Assembly: GCA_051879015.1 (NCBI GenBank)
Contig: JBJELF010000024.1
Span: 1-6,358 of the forward strand
Source of the DNA: JBJELF01 sp051879015
GTDB lineage: Bacteria > Bacillota > Clostridia > Lachnospirales > Lachnospiraceae
Direction of reading: 5' to 3'
DNA length: 6,358 bases
Of the stretch, positions 1 to 6,283 are shown one piece after another (within the stretch, counting starts at the first letter, position 1; each line of letters begins with the position of its first letter). The translations under genes were made by a program, and so were the position numbers. Under the pieces are notes generated by a model that had not been told where the DNA came from, ran no database searches, and worked only from the letters and a program-made list of their open reading frames with translations.

Positions 1-35
1 GTCATACCTGTTCATGCAAGCATGAAAGGTATGAC
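1..35. repeat. Long imperfect palindrome (hairpin) at the left edge
   Basis: Bases 1-16 (GTCATACCTGTTCATG) pair with bases 21-35 (CATGAAAGGTATGAC) through a 15-bp stem with one bulged G at position 10 and a CAAG loop. The right arm continues as CTTTTGACCC (36-45), so the stem may extend leftward if the unseen upstream bases read GGGTCAAAAG. There is no T-run directly after the stem, so it is a poor intrinsic terminator. It may be an intergenic repeat or a structured 3' end of an upstream transcript. The pairing is seen directly; the role is unknown. Confidence 0.7.
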
Positions 36-88
36 CTTTTGACCCTGGTATCATTAAATAAATATAGGAAAAACACATTTTAAAATAC

Positions 89-117
89 TTGACAAATACC
101 CCTATGGGGTATATACT
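89..117 (+). promoter_or_regulatory. Sigma-A-type promoter of copA
   Basis: A consensus -35 box TTGACA (89-94) and a near-consensus -10 box TATACT (112-117) are separated by exactly 17 bp. Transcription would start near base 124, giving a leader of about 20-32 nt before copA depending on which ATG is used. The spacer is filled by a palindrome that looks like a copper-repressor operator, so this strong promoter is probably held off until copper rises. Confidence 0.85.
96..112. promoter_or_regulatory. Probable CsoR-type copper operator
   Basis: A perfect inverted repeat ATACCCC-TAT-GGGGTAT, with 7-bp arms and a 3-bp centre, lies between the -35 and -10 boxes and shares its last base with the -10 box. 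CsoR-family copper-sensing repressors bind GC-centred palindromes of the TACCC...GGGTA kind, for example at Bacillus copZA. The position directly before a Cu+-ATPase gene supports this reading. It does not fit the CopY box (TACANNTGTA). No csoR gene is in the window, so the regulator is inferred. A related CsoR/RcnR-family sensor remains an alternative. Confidence 0.75.
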
Positions 118-143
118 TGTCTAGTAAGATATAGAAAGAAGGT

Positions 144-2729
144 ATGAAAGTTGGTATGGAACAATATCATGTGACAGGTATGAGCTGCGCAGCCTGCAGT
201 GCTCGAGTGGAAAAAGCGGTGTCGGCAGTAAAAGGCGTGACTTCTTGCTCAGTCAGTTTGCTGACTAACTCTATGGGAGTAGAGGGAACTGCCAGTGTGC
301 AGGATATTATACAGGCAGTGGAGGCGGCTGGCTATGGTGCATCGCTCAAAAAAAGCGGCAAAGCACAGAGCAGTTGCAAAACTGCTTCATCAGAGGAGGA
401 TATGCTTCAGGACAGAGAAACTCCCGTGCTGAAGAAACGATTGCTCTGGTCCATTATTTTTTTGGCAGTATTGATGTACTTTTCTATGGGACATATGATG
501 TGGAATTGGCCTTTGCCCCCGATGATGGAGAATAATCATGTGGCTATGGGACTTTTGCAGATGCTGCTGACGATTGCAATCATGGTCATTAACCAGAAAT
601 TTTTTATCAGTGGGTGTAAAAGTTTGTGGCATCGAGCTCCCAATATGGATACGTTGGTGGCGTTGGGCTCTGCAGCGGCCTTTGGGTATAGTACGTATGC
701 ACTGTTTGCCATGACGGATGCTCAAATGCGTGGTGACATGGCAAGAGTGATGGAGTATATGGACGAGTTTTATTTTGAATCGGCAGCTATGATTTTGACA
801 TTGATTACCGTAGGAAAGATGTTGGAGGCACGCTCAAAAGGAAAGACTACAGATGCTCTCAAGAGTTTGATGAAGTTGTCACCAAAGACAGCGGTGGTAT
901 TGGAAAATGGTGTAGAAAAGGAAGTGAGCATTGAGCAGGTAAAGAAGGGCAGCATTTTTGTGGTGCGTCCTGGCGAAAATATCCCTGTAGACGGTATCAT
1001 TCTGGATGGCAGCAGTGCAGTGAATGAGTCTTCTCTAACGGGAGAGAGTATTCCTGTAGATAAGACGGTGGGAGATGTCGTATCGGCGGCAACCATCAAT
1101 CAGTCTGGGTTTATCAAATGTGAGGCGACTCGCGTGGGTGAGGATACAACTCTTTCTCAGATTATTCAAATGGTTAGTGATGCGGCGGCAACCAAAGCTC
1201 CTATTGCCAAGGTAGCGGACAGGGTTTCTGGTATTTTTGTCCCGACAGTGATTGTCATAGCGGCGATTACAACATTGGTGTGGTTATTGGCTGGTCAGTC
1301 CTTTGGCTTTGCACTGGCGAGAGGAATTTCCGTACTGGTTATCAGCTGTCCTTGTGCATTGGGTTTGGCAACTCCAGTGGCGATTATGGTCGGCAATGGT
1401 ATGGGTGCCAAAAATGGTATTATGTTTAAAACAGCCTCTTCGCTGGAGGAAACAGGAAAGGTTCAGATTGTGGTGTTAGATAAGACTGGAACCATCACAA
1501 AAGGAGAAATGCAGGTAACGGATGTAATCTCAGCGGAGTCTGGAAAAGAAATGGAATTGCTGCAGTTGGCCTGTTCTTTGGAGCAAAAAAGTGAGCATCC
1601 TCTGGGGCGTGCTGTCGTAATCCATGGAGAGCAGAAAGGGATAACTGGATTTGAGGTTAGTGAGTTTGAGGTATTTCCAGGCAATGGTTTGTCAGGAAAA
1701 TACAGACAGGATATGTTATATGGAGGAAATCAAAATTTTATCCGCAGTAAGGCGAAGATTTCAGAGGATTTAAAAGAAGAGGCAAAGCGGTTGGCTGAGG
1801 AAGGAAAGACGCCATTGTTTTTTGCAAAGAACAAAACATTGTTGGGAGTCATTGCGGTGGCGGATGTCATTAAGGAAGAAAGTCCGCAGGCGGTTCAGGA
1901 ATTGAAAAACATGGGAATTCGTGTGGTTATGCTCACAGGAGACAATGGGCGCACCGCCAGGGCTATCGGGAAGCAGGTCGGTGTGGATGAGGTCATTGCC
2001 GGTGTGCTGCCGGAGGGCAAGGAAGCTGTCATTCGCCAGCTGAAAGAAAAAGGTAAGGTAGCGATGGTCGGTGACGGTATCAATGATGCGCCGGCTCTCA
2101 CGAGAGCGGACATGGGAATTGCCATCGGGGCAGGTACGGATATTGCTATTGATGCGGCCGATGTGGTTTTGATGAAGAGCCGTTTATCTGATGTGCCGGC
2201 TGCTATTCGTCTAAGCCGAAAGACTCTGCAAAATATTCATGAGAATTTATTCTGGGCATTTTTCTATAATATTATTGGTATTCCGCTGGCGGCGGGCGTG
2301 TGGTATCCATTCTTCCATATTTTGCTTAATCCAATGTTTGGTGCGGCGGCTATGAGTTTATCTAGTTTTTGTGTAGTCAGCAATGCACTGCGCTTAAATT
2401 GGCTGAAAGTTCATGACTTCAGCAAGGACAAAGTACTCAAAAATCAGGTTCAGCTGGAACTTGACCATATATCAGAAGCAGATTCTGAAGAAAACGATGA
2501 AAATCAGGAGGAAATGAAAATGACAAAGACAATGAAAATTGAGGGTATGATGTGCAAACACTGTGAGGCGAGAGTAAAGAAAGCCTTGGAGTCTCTTCCG
2601 GAGGTAGAGGAAGCAGTGGTAAGTCATGTGAGTGGTACGGCAGAGGTTACCTTGAATGTTGATGTGGACAATGAAGTTTTAAAGAGAGCAGTAGAAGCAC
2701 AGGATTATCCGGTTTTGAGTGTAGAATAA
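144..2729 (+). CDS. copA: Cu+-exporting P1B-type ATPase with N- and C-terminal HMA domains
   Basis: This 861-residue integral membrane pump would hydrolyse ATP to export Cu+ from the cytoplasm. An N-terminal heavy-metal-associated domain has GMSCAAC with C15/C18. The P1B core follows: membrane helices at about 99-230, actuator TGES (299-302), helices at about 362-420 with the metal-gating CPC (402-404), phosphorylation motif DKTGT (D446), SEHP (483-486), TGDN (598-601) and GDGIND (643-648). The last two helices carry YN (708-709) and MSLSS (737-741), the signature of Cu+ rather than Zn/Cd pumps. After an acidic linker (about 772-790) a second HMA domain has GMMCKHC with C804/C807. The fusion of a CopZ-like domain to the C-terminus is the unusual part. 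The start is uncertain: the ATG at 144 sits only 1 nt after AGAAGG, while the ATG at 156 (MEQYHVTGMSC) matches the usual family N-terminus but is 13 nt away. A CsoR-like operator overlaps its promoter. Confidence 0.96.
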   Translation: MKVGMEQYHVTGMSCAACSARVEKAVSAVKGVTSCSVSLLTNSMGVEGTASVQDIIQAVEAAGYGASLKKSGKAQSSCKTASSEEDMLQDRETPVLKKRLLWSIIFLAVLMYFSMGHMMWNWPLPPMMENNHVAMGLLQMLLTIAIMVINQKFFISGCKSLWHRAPNMDTLVALGSAAAFGYSTYALFAMTDAQMRGDMARVMEYMDEFYFESAAMILTLITVGKMLEARSKGKTTDALKSLMKLSPKTAVVLENGVEKEVSIEQVKKGSIFVVRPGENIPVDGIILDGSSAVNESSLTGESIPVDKTVGDVVSAATINQSGFIKCEATRVGEDTTLSQIIQMVSDAAATKAPIAKVADRVSGIFVPTVIVIAAITTLVWLLAGQSFGFALARGISVLVISCPCALGLATPVAIMVGNGMGAKNGIMFKTASSLEETGKVQIVVLDKTGTITKGEMQVTDVISAESGKEMELLQLACSLEQKSEHPLGRAVVIHGEQKGITGFEVSEFEVFPGNGLSGKYRQDMLYGGNQNFIRSKAKISEDLKEEAKRLAEEGKTPLFFAKNKTLLGVIAVADVIKEESPQAVQELKNMGIRVVMLTGDNGRTARAIGKQVGVDEVIAGVLPEGKEAVIRQLKEKGKVAMVGDGINDAPALTRADMGIAIGAGTDIAIDAADVVLMKSRLSDVPAAIRLSRKTLQNIHENLFWAFFYNIIGIPLAAGVWYPFFHILLNPMFGAAAMSLSSFCVVSNALRLNWLKVHDFSKDKVLKNQVQLELDHISEADSEENDENQEEMKMTKTMKIEGMMCKHCEARVKKALESLPEVEEAVVSHVSGTAEVTLNVDVDNEVLKRAVEAQDYPVLSVE
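2506..2511 (+). promoter_or_regulatory. Internal ribosome binding site within copA
   Basis: A perfect AGGAGG lies inside the copA reading frame, 8 nt before the in-frame ATG at 2520 (a second in-frame ATG at 2514 is only 2 nt away). The spacing is optimal for initiation and better than that of either copA start. It sits exactly at the junction between the acidic linker and the C-terminal HMA domain, so it may be the relic, or a still working signal, of a once separate copZ gene. Confidence 0.6.
2520..2729 (+). CDS. copZ: Possible stand-alone CopZ-like copper chaperone from internal initiation
   Basis: Translation from the internal ATG at 2520, in frame with copA and sharing its stop, would give a 69-residue protein. 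It begins MTKTMKIEGMMCKHCEARV and has the single-domain ferredoxin-like HMA pattern with CxxC at residues 12 and 15. Free CopZ chaperones are about this length; the Bacillus one is also 69 residues. Its role would be to carry Cu+ in the cytoplasm and hand it to CopA or to the CsoR sensor. The evidence for separate expression is the perfect AGGAGG at 2506-2511 with 8-nt spacing, and the clean match of the start to the domain boundary. The alternative is that it exists only as the C-terminal domain of CopA. The domain itself is near certain; the free product is inferred. Confidence 0.45.
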   Translation: MTKTMKIEGMMCKHCEARVKKALESLPEVEEAVVSHVSGTAEVTLNVDVDNEVLKRAVEAQDYPVLSVE

Positions 2730-2765
2730 GCAGGATAGATGCCTGAATTGTCAAAGATAATCTAC

Positions 2766-2811
2766 AAAAAAGACAAAAGTGGGGTTTAAAACCTCACTTT
2801 TTGTCTTTTTT
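2766..2811 (+). terminator. Intrinsic terminator after copA
   Basis: The core stem pairs GTGGGGTT (2779-2786) with AACCTCAC (2790-2797), including one G-U pair, around a 3-nt loop. It continues outward as AAAA/TTTT, one bulged T at 2802, GAC/GTC and an A6/T6 tract. The transcript ends in a U-run (2806-2811). It begins 37 nt after the copA stop and separates the copper unit from the degV unit. Because the left arm starts with an A-tract, the same structure could also terminate transcription on the minus strand. Confidence 0.93.
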
Positions 2812-2824
2812 ATAGATAAAACGG

Positions 2825-2853
2825 TTGACGAGATTTTGGGGCAATGATAAACT
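2825..2853 (+). promoter_or_regulatory. Probable promoter of the degV-SPFH-zinc-ribbon unit
   Basis: TTGACG (2825-2830) and TAAACT (2848-2853) are 17 bp apart, and TGA (2845-2847) directly before the -10 box makes an extended -10 element. It lies just after the copA terminator and about 40 bp upstream of degV. Matches to the sigma-A consensus are good but not perfect. No operator-like palindrome is seen around it. Confidence 0.6.
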
Positions 2854-2891
2854 AGAGATAGTTCGAACTGAGAAGAAAGGATGCAAAAGAG

Positions 2892-3770
2892 ATGAACAAA
2901 ATTGGAATTATAACCGACAGTCATAGTGGTATTACGCAGGAAACAGCGCAGCAGTTGGGGATTACGGTGCTTCCGATGCCTTTTTATATTGGAGAAGAAT
3001 GTTATTATGAAAATGTTACTCTGTCCAGAGAGGACTTTTTGGAACAGTTAAAAAATGGAGTACAAGTCAGCACTTCTCAGCCTTCTCCAACGACAGTGAT
3101 GGAATACTGGGATAAGGGGCTGAGCGAGTATGAGCAAATTTTGTATATTCCAATCAGCAGTGCGCTAAGTGGATCTTGCGAAACTGCTATGATGTTGGCG
3201 CAGGAAGAACCTTATATCAATCGAGTTTTTGTGGTAGATAATGGTCGTGTCTCCACACCGATGCATCGCTCTGTTTTGGATGCGCTGGAACTGGTTGAGG
3301 AAGGATACAGTGCCCGACAAATTAAAGATATCTTAGAGGAAGCAAGGGCCGAGATGGTTATCTATATAGGCGTGGAAACCTTGGATAATTTAAAGCGGGG
3401 AGGAAGAATTTCTGCTACTACAGCTACAGTGGGAAACTTATTAAACATTAAGCCAGTGTTGAAATTTGATGTAGGTGTGCTGAGCAGCTATAAAAATTGT
3501 CGGGGGTTTGCAAAAGCCAGAAAGACTATGATTGATGCTATGAAACAGGATCTGCAGACAAAATTTAAGGAATCCTATGAAAAGGGAGAGGTATATTTGT
3601 TGGCAGCTTCCAGTGCCTCAAAGGAGGCAACGGAGGAATGGGTGGAGGAAATTCAGGCCGCATTTCCTGATATGGATGTGATGTGTGAAGATTTATCCAT
3701 GGGAGTTTCCTGTCATATTGGTTACGGTGGTTTAGGTATCGGCTGCTCTTGCAGACCCAAAAGACCATAA
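2892..3770 (+). CDS. DegV-family fatty-acid-binding protein
   Basis: This 292-residue cytoplasmic protein has the normal DegV length and motifs: TDS (8-10), TSQPSP (61-66), SSALSGS (89-95), LKRGGRIS (167-174), IKP (186-188) and SCHIGYGGLGIG near the C-terminus (273-284). DegV/FakB proteins bind a single fatty acid; where a FakA kinase is present they deliver it for phosphorylation and entry into phospholipid synthesis. T61, S93 and H275 lie where the family keeps residues that hold the fatty-acid carboxylate (mapping approximate). No FakA (DAK2-domain) gene is in the window, so which DegV subtype this is, and its ligand, cannot be told. Translation probably uses AAAGGA ending 10 nt before the ATG. 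It is first in the second transcription unit, with only 34 nt and no terminator before the SPFH gene. Confidence 0.93.
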   Translation: MNKIGIITDSHSGITQETAQQLGITVLPMPFYIGEECYYENVTLSREDFLEQLKNGVQVSTSQPSPTTVMEYWDKGLSEYEQILYIPISSALSGSCETAMMLAQEEPYINRVFVVDNGRVSTPMHRSVLDALELVEEGYSARQIKDILEEARAEMVIYIGVETLDNLKRGGRISATTATVGNLLNIKPVLKFDVGVLSSYKNCRGFAKARKTMIDAMKQDLQTKFKESYEKGEVYLLAASSASKEATEEWVEEIQAAFPDMDVMCEDLSMGVSCHIGYGGLGIGCSCRPKRP

Positions 3771-3804
3771 ATTAGAAAATCAAAAAGAATGAAAGGGGTA
3801 AGCT

Positions 3805-5124
3805 ATGGGATTAATTAAAGCGGGTATTGGTTCATTGACAGGGACGTTAGCAGATCAGTGGAAGGAATATTTTTACTGTGAGGCTATGGAGAGTGATGTA
3901 TTGGTAGTGAGAGGAAGAAAAAGAGTCAGTGGACGTTCTTCCAACAAAGGAAATGACAATATCATTTCTAATGGCAGTGTCATTGCGGTAGCAGATGGTC
4001 AATGTATGATTATTGTGGAGCAGGGAAAAGTAGTAGAGTTGTGTGCGGAGCCAGGTGAGTTTACTTACGATGCATCCACGGAGCCAAGTATTTTTTCTGG
4101 TGGTTTGGGAGAGGGCATCAAGCAGACTTTCAAGACCATCGGCAAGCGTTTTGCCTTTGGCGGAGATACAGGAAAAGATCAGCGTGTGTACTATTTTAAT
4201 ACGAAGGAATTGGTGGATAATAAGTTTGGTACTCCAAATCCCGTTCCTTTCCGTGTAGTGGACAGCAAGATTGGCTTGGATATTGATGTCTCGGTGCGCT
4301 GCTCTGGTGTTTATTCTTATCGCATTGCCGATCCAATTTTGTTCTATGCCAATGTATGCGGGAACGTGCAGCAGGAGTATACTCGCGATAAGATTGAGAG
4401 TCAGTTAAAGACGGAGTTCATCAGTGCGCTGCAGCCTGCTTTTGGCAGATTATCTGAGTTAGAGTTGAGACCAAATCAGATTGTATCTCACAACACAGAC
4501 TTGGAGAATGCCATGAACGAGGCACTTTCGGCTAAGTGGGGCAAACTGCGTGGCTTGCAGGTGGTCAGTGTTGCTTTAGGTTCTGTTACCTTGCCGGCGG
4601 AGGATGCAGAGATGATTAAGCAGGCACAGCGCTCTGCAATTATGCGTGACCCAAGTATGGCAGCTGCTAGTCTGGTGGAGGCACAGGCCGATGCCATGAG
4701 AGCAGCCGCATCCAATACAGCAGGAGCCATGACTGGATTCATGGGCATGGGTATGGCAGCCAATGCAGGCGGTGTCAATGCACAGAGTTTATTTAATATG
4801 GGTCAGCAGATGGCTCAACAGCAGGCAGCTCAACAGCAGACAAAAGCGGCTGCAAGTGCTCCTGCCAATGCAGAAGAGAGTTGGACCTGCAGCTGTGGTA
4901 CAGTAGCAACTGGAAAGTTTTGTCCAGAGTGTGGTGCAAAGAAGCCAGTGAAGATGGCAGCAGGTACATGGAAGTGCAGCAGCTGTGGAACAATCAATAC
5001 TGGAAAGTTCTGCTCAGAGTGTGGTGCAAAGAAACCAGCAGCGGATGGATGGACCTGTTCCTGTGGAACCTTCAACAAGGGAAAATTCTGTCAGAACTGT
5101 GGCAGCAAGAATCCAAATTTGTAA
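3805..5124 (+). CDS. SPFH/stomatin-like protein with three C-terminal zinc ribbons (YdjI / 'virion core protein' family)
   Basis: This 439-residue protein belongs to the group usually annotated as SPFH-domain or 'virion core' protein (COG4260-like, related to Bacillus YdjI). The N-terminus (GTLADQWKEYFYC, residues 13-25) and the block ISNGSVIAVADGQCMIIVEQGKVVE are typical of this family; an SPFH-like region spans about 25-265. Then come an Ala/Met/Gly-rich stretch (about 296-325), a Gln/Ala-rich linker (about 332-356) and three small zinc ribbons: C362/C364/C373/C376, C391/C394/C403/C406 and C418/C420/C429/C432. No signal peptide or clear membrane helix is seen, so membrane contact would be peripheral or through partners. 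SPFH proteins form ring-like or scaffold oligomers at membranes; the Bacillus relative helps recruit PspA during envelope stress. AAAGGGG (3792-3798) ends 6 nt before the ATG. The downstream neighbour is another zinc-ribbon protein of the same module. The exact function is unknown. Confidence 0.9.
   Translation: MGLIKAGIGSLTGTLADQWKEYFYCEAMESDVLVVRGRKRVSGRSSNKGNDNIISNGSVIAVADGQCMIIVEQGKVVELCAEPGEFTYDASTEPSIFSGGLGEGIKQTFKTIGKRFAFGGDTGKDQRVYYFNTKELVDNKFGTPNPVPFRVVDSKIGLDIDVSVRCSGVYSYRIADPILFYANVCGNVQQEYTRDKIESQLKTEFISALQPAFGRLSELELRPNQIVSHNTDLENAMNEALSAKWGKLRGLQVVSVALGSVTLPAEDAEMIKQAQRSAIMRDPSMAAASLVEAQADAMRAAASNTAGAMTGFMGMGMAANAGGVNAQSLFNMGQQMAQQQAAQQQTKAAASAPANAEESWTCSCGTVATGKFCPECGAKKPVKMAAGTWKCSSCGTINTGKFCSECGAKKPAADGWTCSCGTFNKGKFCQNCGSKNPNL
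4882..5103 (+). repeat. Tandem zinc-ribbon repeat inside the SPFH gene
   Basis: Three units, each coding W(T/K)C-S-(S)-CGT...GKFC-x-x-CG, follow one another. Units 1 and 2 are 90 bp apart and still share an identical 19-nt block, CAGAGTGTGGTGCAAAGAA (4925-4943 and 5015-5033), and ACTGGAAAGTT. Unit 3 follows at a 78-bp period and is more diverged. Over a 57-bp ungapped alignment units 1 and 2 match at 45 positions by hand count. This points to internal duplication of one ribbon. Confidence 0.85.
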
Positions 5125-5203
5125 GGAACGCCTCCAGTACCTTTTCCATAGATGATTGGAGTATGCAAAACAGGCATGTAAATTTAGGTGAGAGGTGATT
5201 TGA

Positions 5204-6283
5204 ATGGCAAATATGTTGGAATATAAATGTCCCTGTTGTGGTGGCGCCATTGAGTTTAACAGTTCTGTCCAGAAGATGAAGTGTCCTTACTGTGATACGG
5301 AATTTGAGATGGAGACCTTAAAGGAACTGGATAAAGAATTGAAAGAAGAGCTGCCCGATGAGATGAATTGGGACATCGAGGAAGAAAATCAATGGCAGAA
5401 CGATGAGAGCAGTGGTATGCGCTCTTATGTCTGCAATTCCTGTGGCGGAGAGATTATCGGAGATGAAAATACGGCGGCTACCTCCTGTCCTTTCTGTGGA
5501 AATCCAGTGGTTATGATGGGAAAGGTAGCTGGAGATTTAAAGCCAGATTATGTGATTCCATTTAAATTGGATAAGAAGGCGGCAAAGGCTAATTTAAAGA
5601 AACATTTGGAGGGGAAACGATTCCTGCCAAAGATTTTTAAGGATGAGAATCATATCGATGAAATTAAGGGTATCTATGTCCCGTTTTGGCTTTTTGATGC
5701 GGATGTTAATGCCAATATTCGCTATAAAGCCACAAAAATCCGCACTTGGAGTGACAAAAATTTCGATTATACAGAGACTAGTTATTTTGCAGTTCGCCGA
5801 GGCGGCAAGATTGCGTTTGACCATGTGCCGGTGGATGGTTCTTCCAGTATGGCAAATGAATTGATGGAGTCTTTGGAACCCTTTGATTTTTCGGAGGCGG
5901 TGGATTTTCAGACGGCATATTTGGCTGGCTATCTGGCAGATAAATATGATGCAACAGCGGAGGAATGCATTTCCCGTGCAAATGAGCGAATCAGAAACAG
6001 CACATCGGAGGCCTTTGCAAGTACAGTAAAGGGATATGCTTCGGTGATGCCAGAGGCGACCAACCTTCAGCTTCAAAATGGAAAAGCAAAATATGCACTG
6101 TATCCGGTCTGGATTCTCAATACCACTTGGAATGGCGAGAAATATCTCTTTGCCATGAATGGACAGAATGGCCGATTTGTAGGTGATTTGCCTTGTGATA
6201 AGGGCGCTTTCTGGAAAACATGGAGTATTTTGACTGTTATTTTTTCGATACTGATCTATGGTCTGTGTTGGTTATTGCATTAA
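5204..6283 (+). CDS. TFIIB-type double-zinc-ribbon protein with C-terminal membrane anchor (YdjG-like)
   Basis: This 359-residue protein starts with two zinc ribbons: C9/C12/C27/C30 (CPCCGG...CPYC) and C77/C80/C95/C98 (CNSCGG...CPFCG), joined by a strongly acidic segment (about 33-70). A soluble domain follows, with YVIPFKLDKKAA and GIYVPFWLFDADV as its recognisable blocks. The chain ends in one hydrophobic helix (about 338-358) and a single His, so it looks tail-anchored with the ribbons in the cytoplasm. The family is often annotated as TFIIB-type zinc ribbon or, misleadingly, as a PriA-like helicase; there are no helicase motifs. It resembles Bacillus YdjG, a partner of the SPFH protein YdjI. 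The gene lies 79 nt after the SPFH gene with no terminator between. AGAGGTGAT (5191-5199) provides the ribosome binding site. Many relatives, as remembered, carry a second helix and more C-terminal sequence, so this may be a short form. Biochemical activity is unknown. Confidence 0.85.
   Translation: MANMLEYKCPCCGGAIEFNSSVQKMKCPYCDTEFEMETLKELDKELKEELPDEMNWDIEEENQWQNDESSGMRSYVCNSCGGEIIGDENTAATSCPFCGNPVVMMGKVAGDLKPDYVIPFKLDKKAAKANLKKHLEGKRFLPKIFKDENHIDEIKGIYVPFWLFDADVNANIRYKATKIRTWSDKNFDYTETSYFAVRRGGKIAFDHVPVDGSSSMANELMESLEPFDFSEAVDFQTAYLAGYLADKYDATAEECISRANERIRNSTSEAFASTVKGYASVMPEATNLQLQNGKAKYALYPVWILNTTWNGEKYLFAMNGQNGRFVGDLPCDKGAFWKTWSILTVIFSILIYGLCWLLH

Noticed and set aside
348..354. A run of seven A bases just after the N-terminal HMA domain of copA, in the place where E. 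coli copA has its frameshift site that makes CopZ.
   Set aside because: Following the -1 frame shows no stop for at least 100 bases, and the +1 frame runs about 26 codons to a TGA at 430-432, so no compact CopZ-like product would result. The C-terminal internal start is the better candidate.
390..725. Antisense open frames opposite copA (also at 770-1099, 1463-1684 and 1895-2125).
   Set aside because: They lie wholly within a strongly conserved coding gene, and their translations have no recognisable domain. They are shadows of copA codon usage.
4882..5103. CRISPR-like array from the repeated units.
   Set aside because: The repeats are diverged, codon-phased at 90 and 78 bp, and encode metal-binding ribbons, with no short identical repeats and unique spacers.
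3805..5124. Reading the 'virion core protein' label as evidence for a prophage.
   Set aside because: No phage genes, integrase or attachment repeats are nearby. The label is a historical family name for SPFH/zinc-ribbon proteins that are chromosomal in many Firmicutes.
4881..5198. A + strand frame of about 105 codons overlapping the zinc-ribbon end of the SPFH gene and running into the following gap.
   Set aside because: It is the shifted reading of the ribbon repeats, with Trp/Cys-rich low-complexity translation and no separate ribosome binding site. The frame with regular zinc ligands is the real one.
5594..6076. A 160-codon minus-strand open frame opposite the double-zinc-ribbon gene.
   Set aside because: It is antisense to a family-matching gene and its protein shows no known motif.
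5204..6283. PriA/primosome helicase function for the double-zinc-ribbon protein.
   Set aside because: There are no Walker A/B or other helicase motifs. The resemblance is limited to small zinc ribbons, and the chain ends in a membrane helix.
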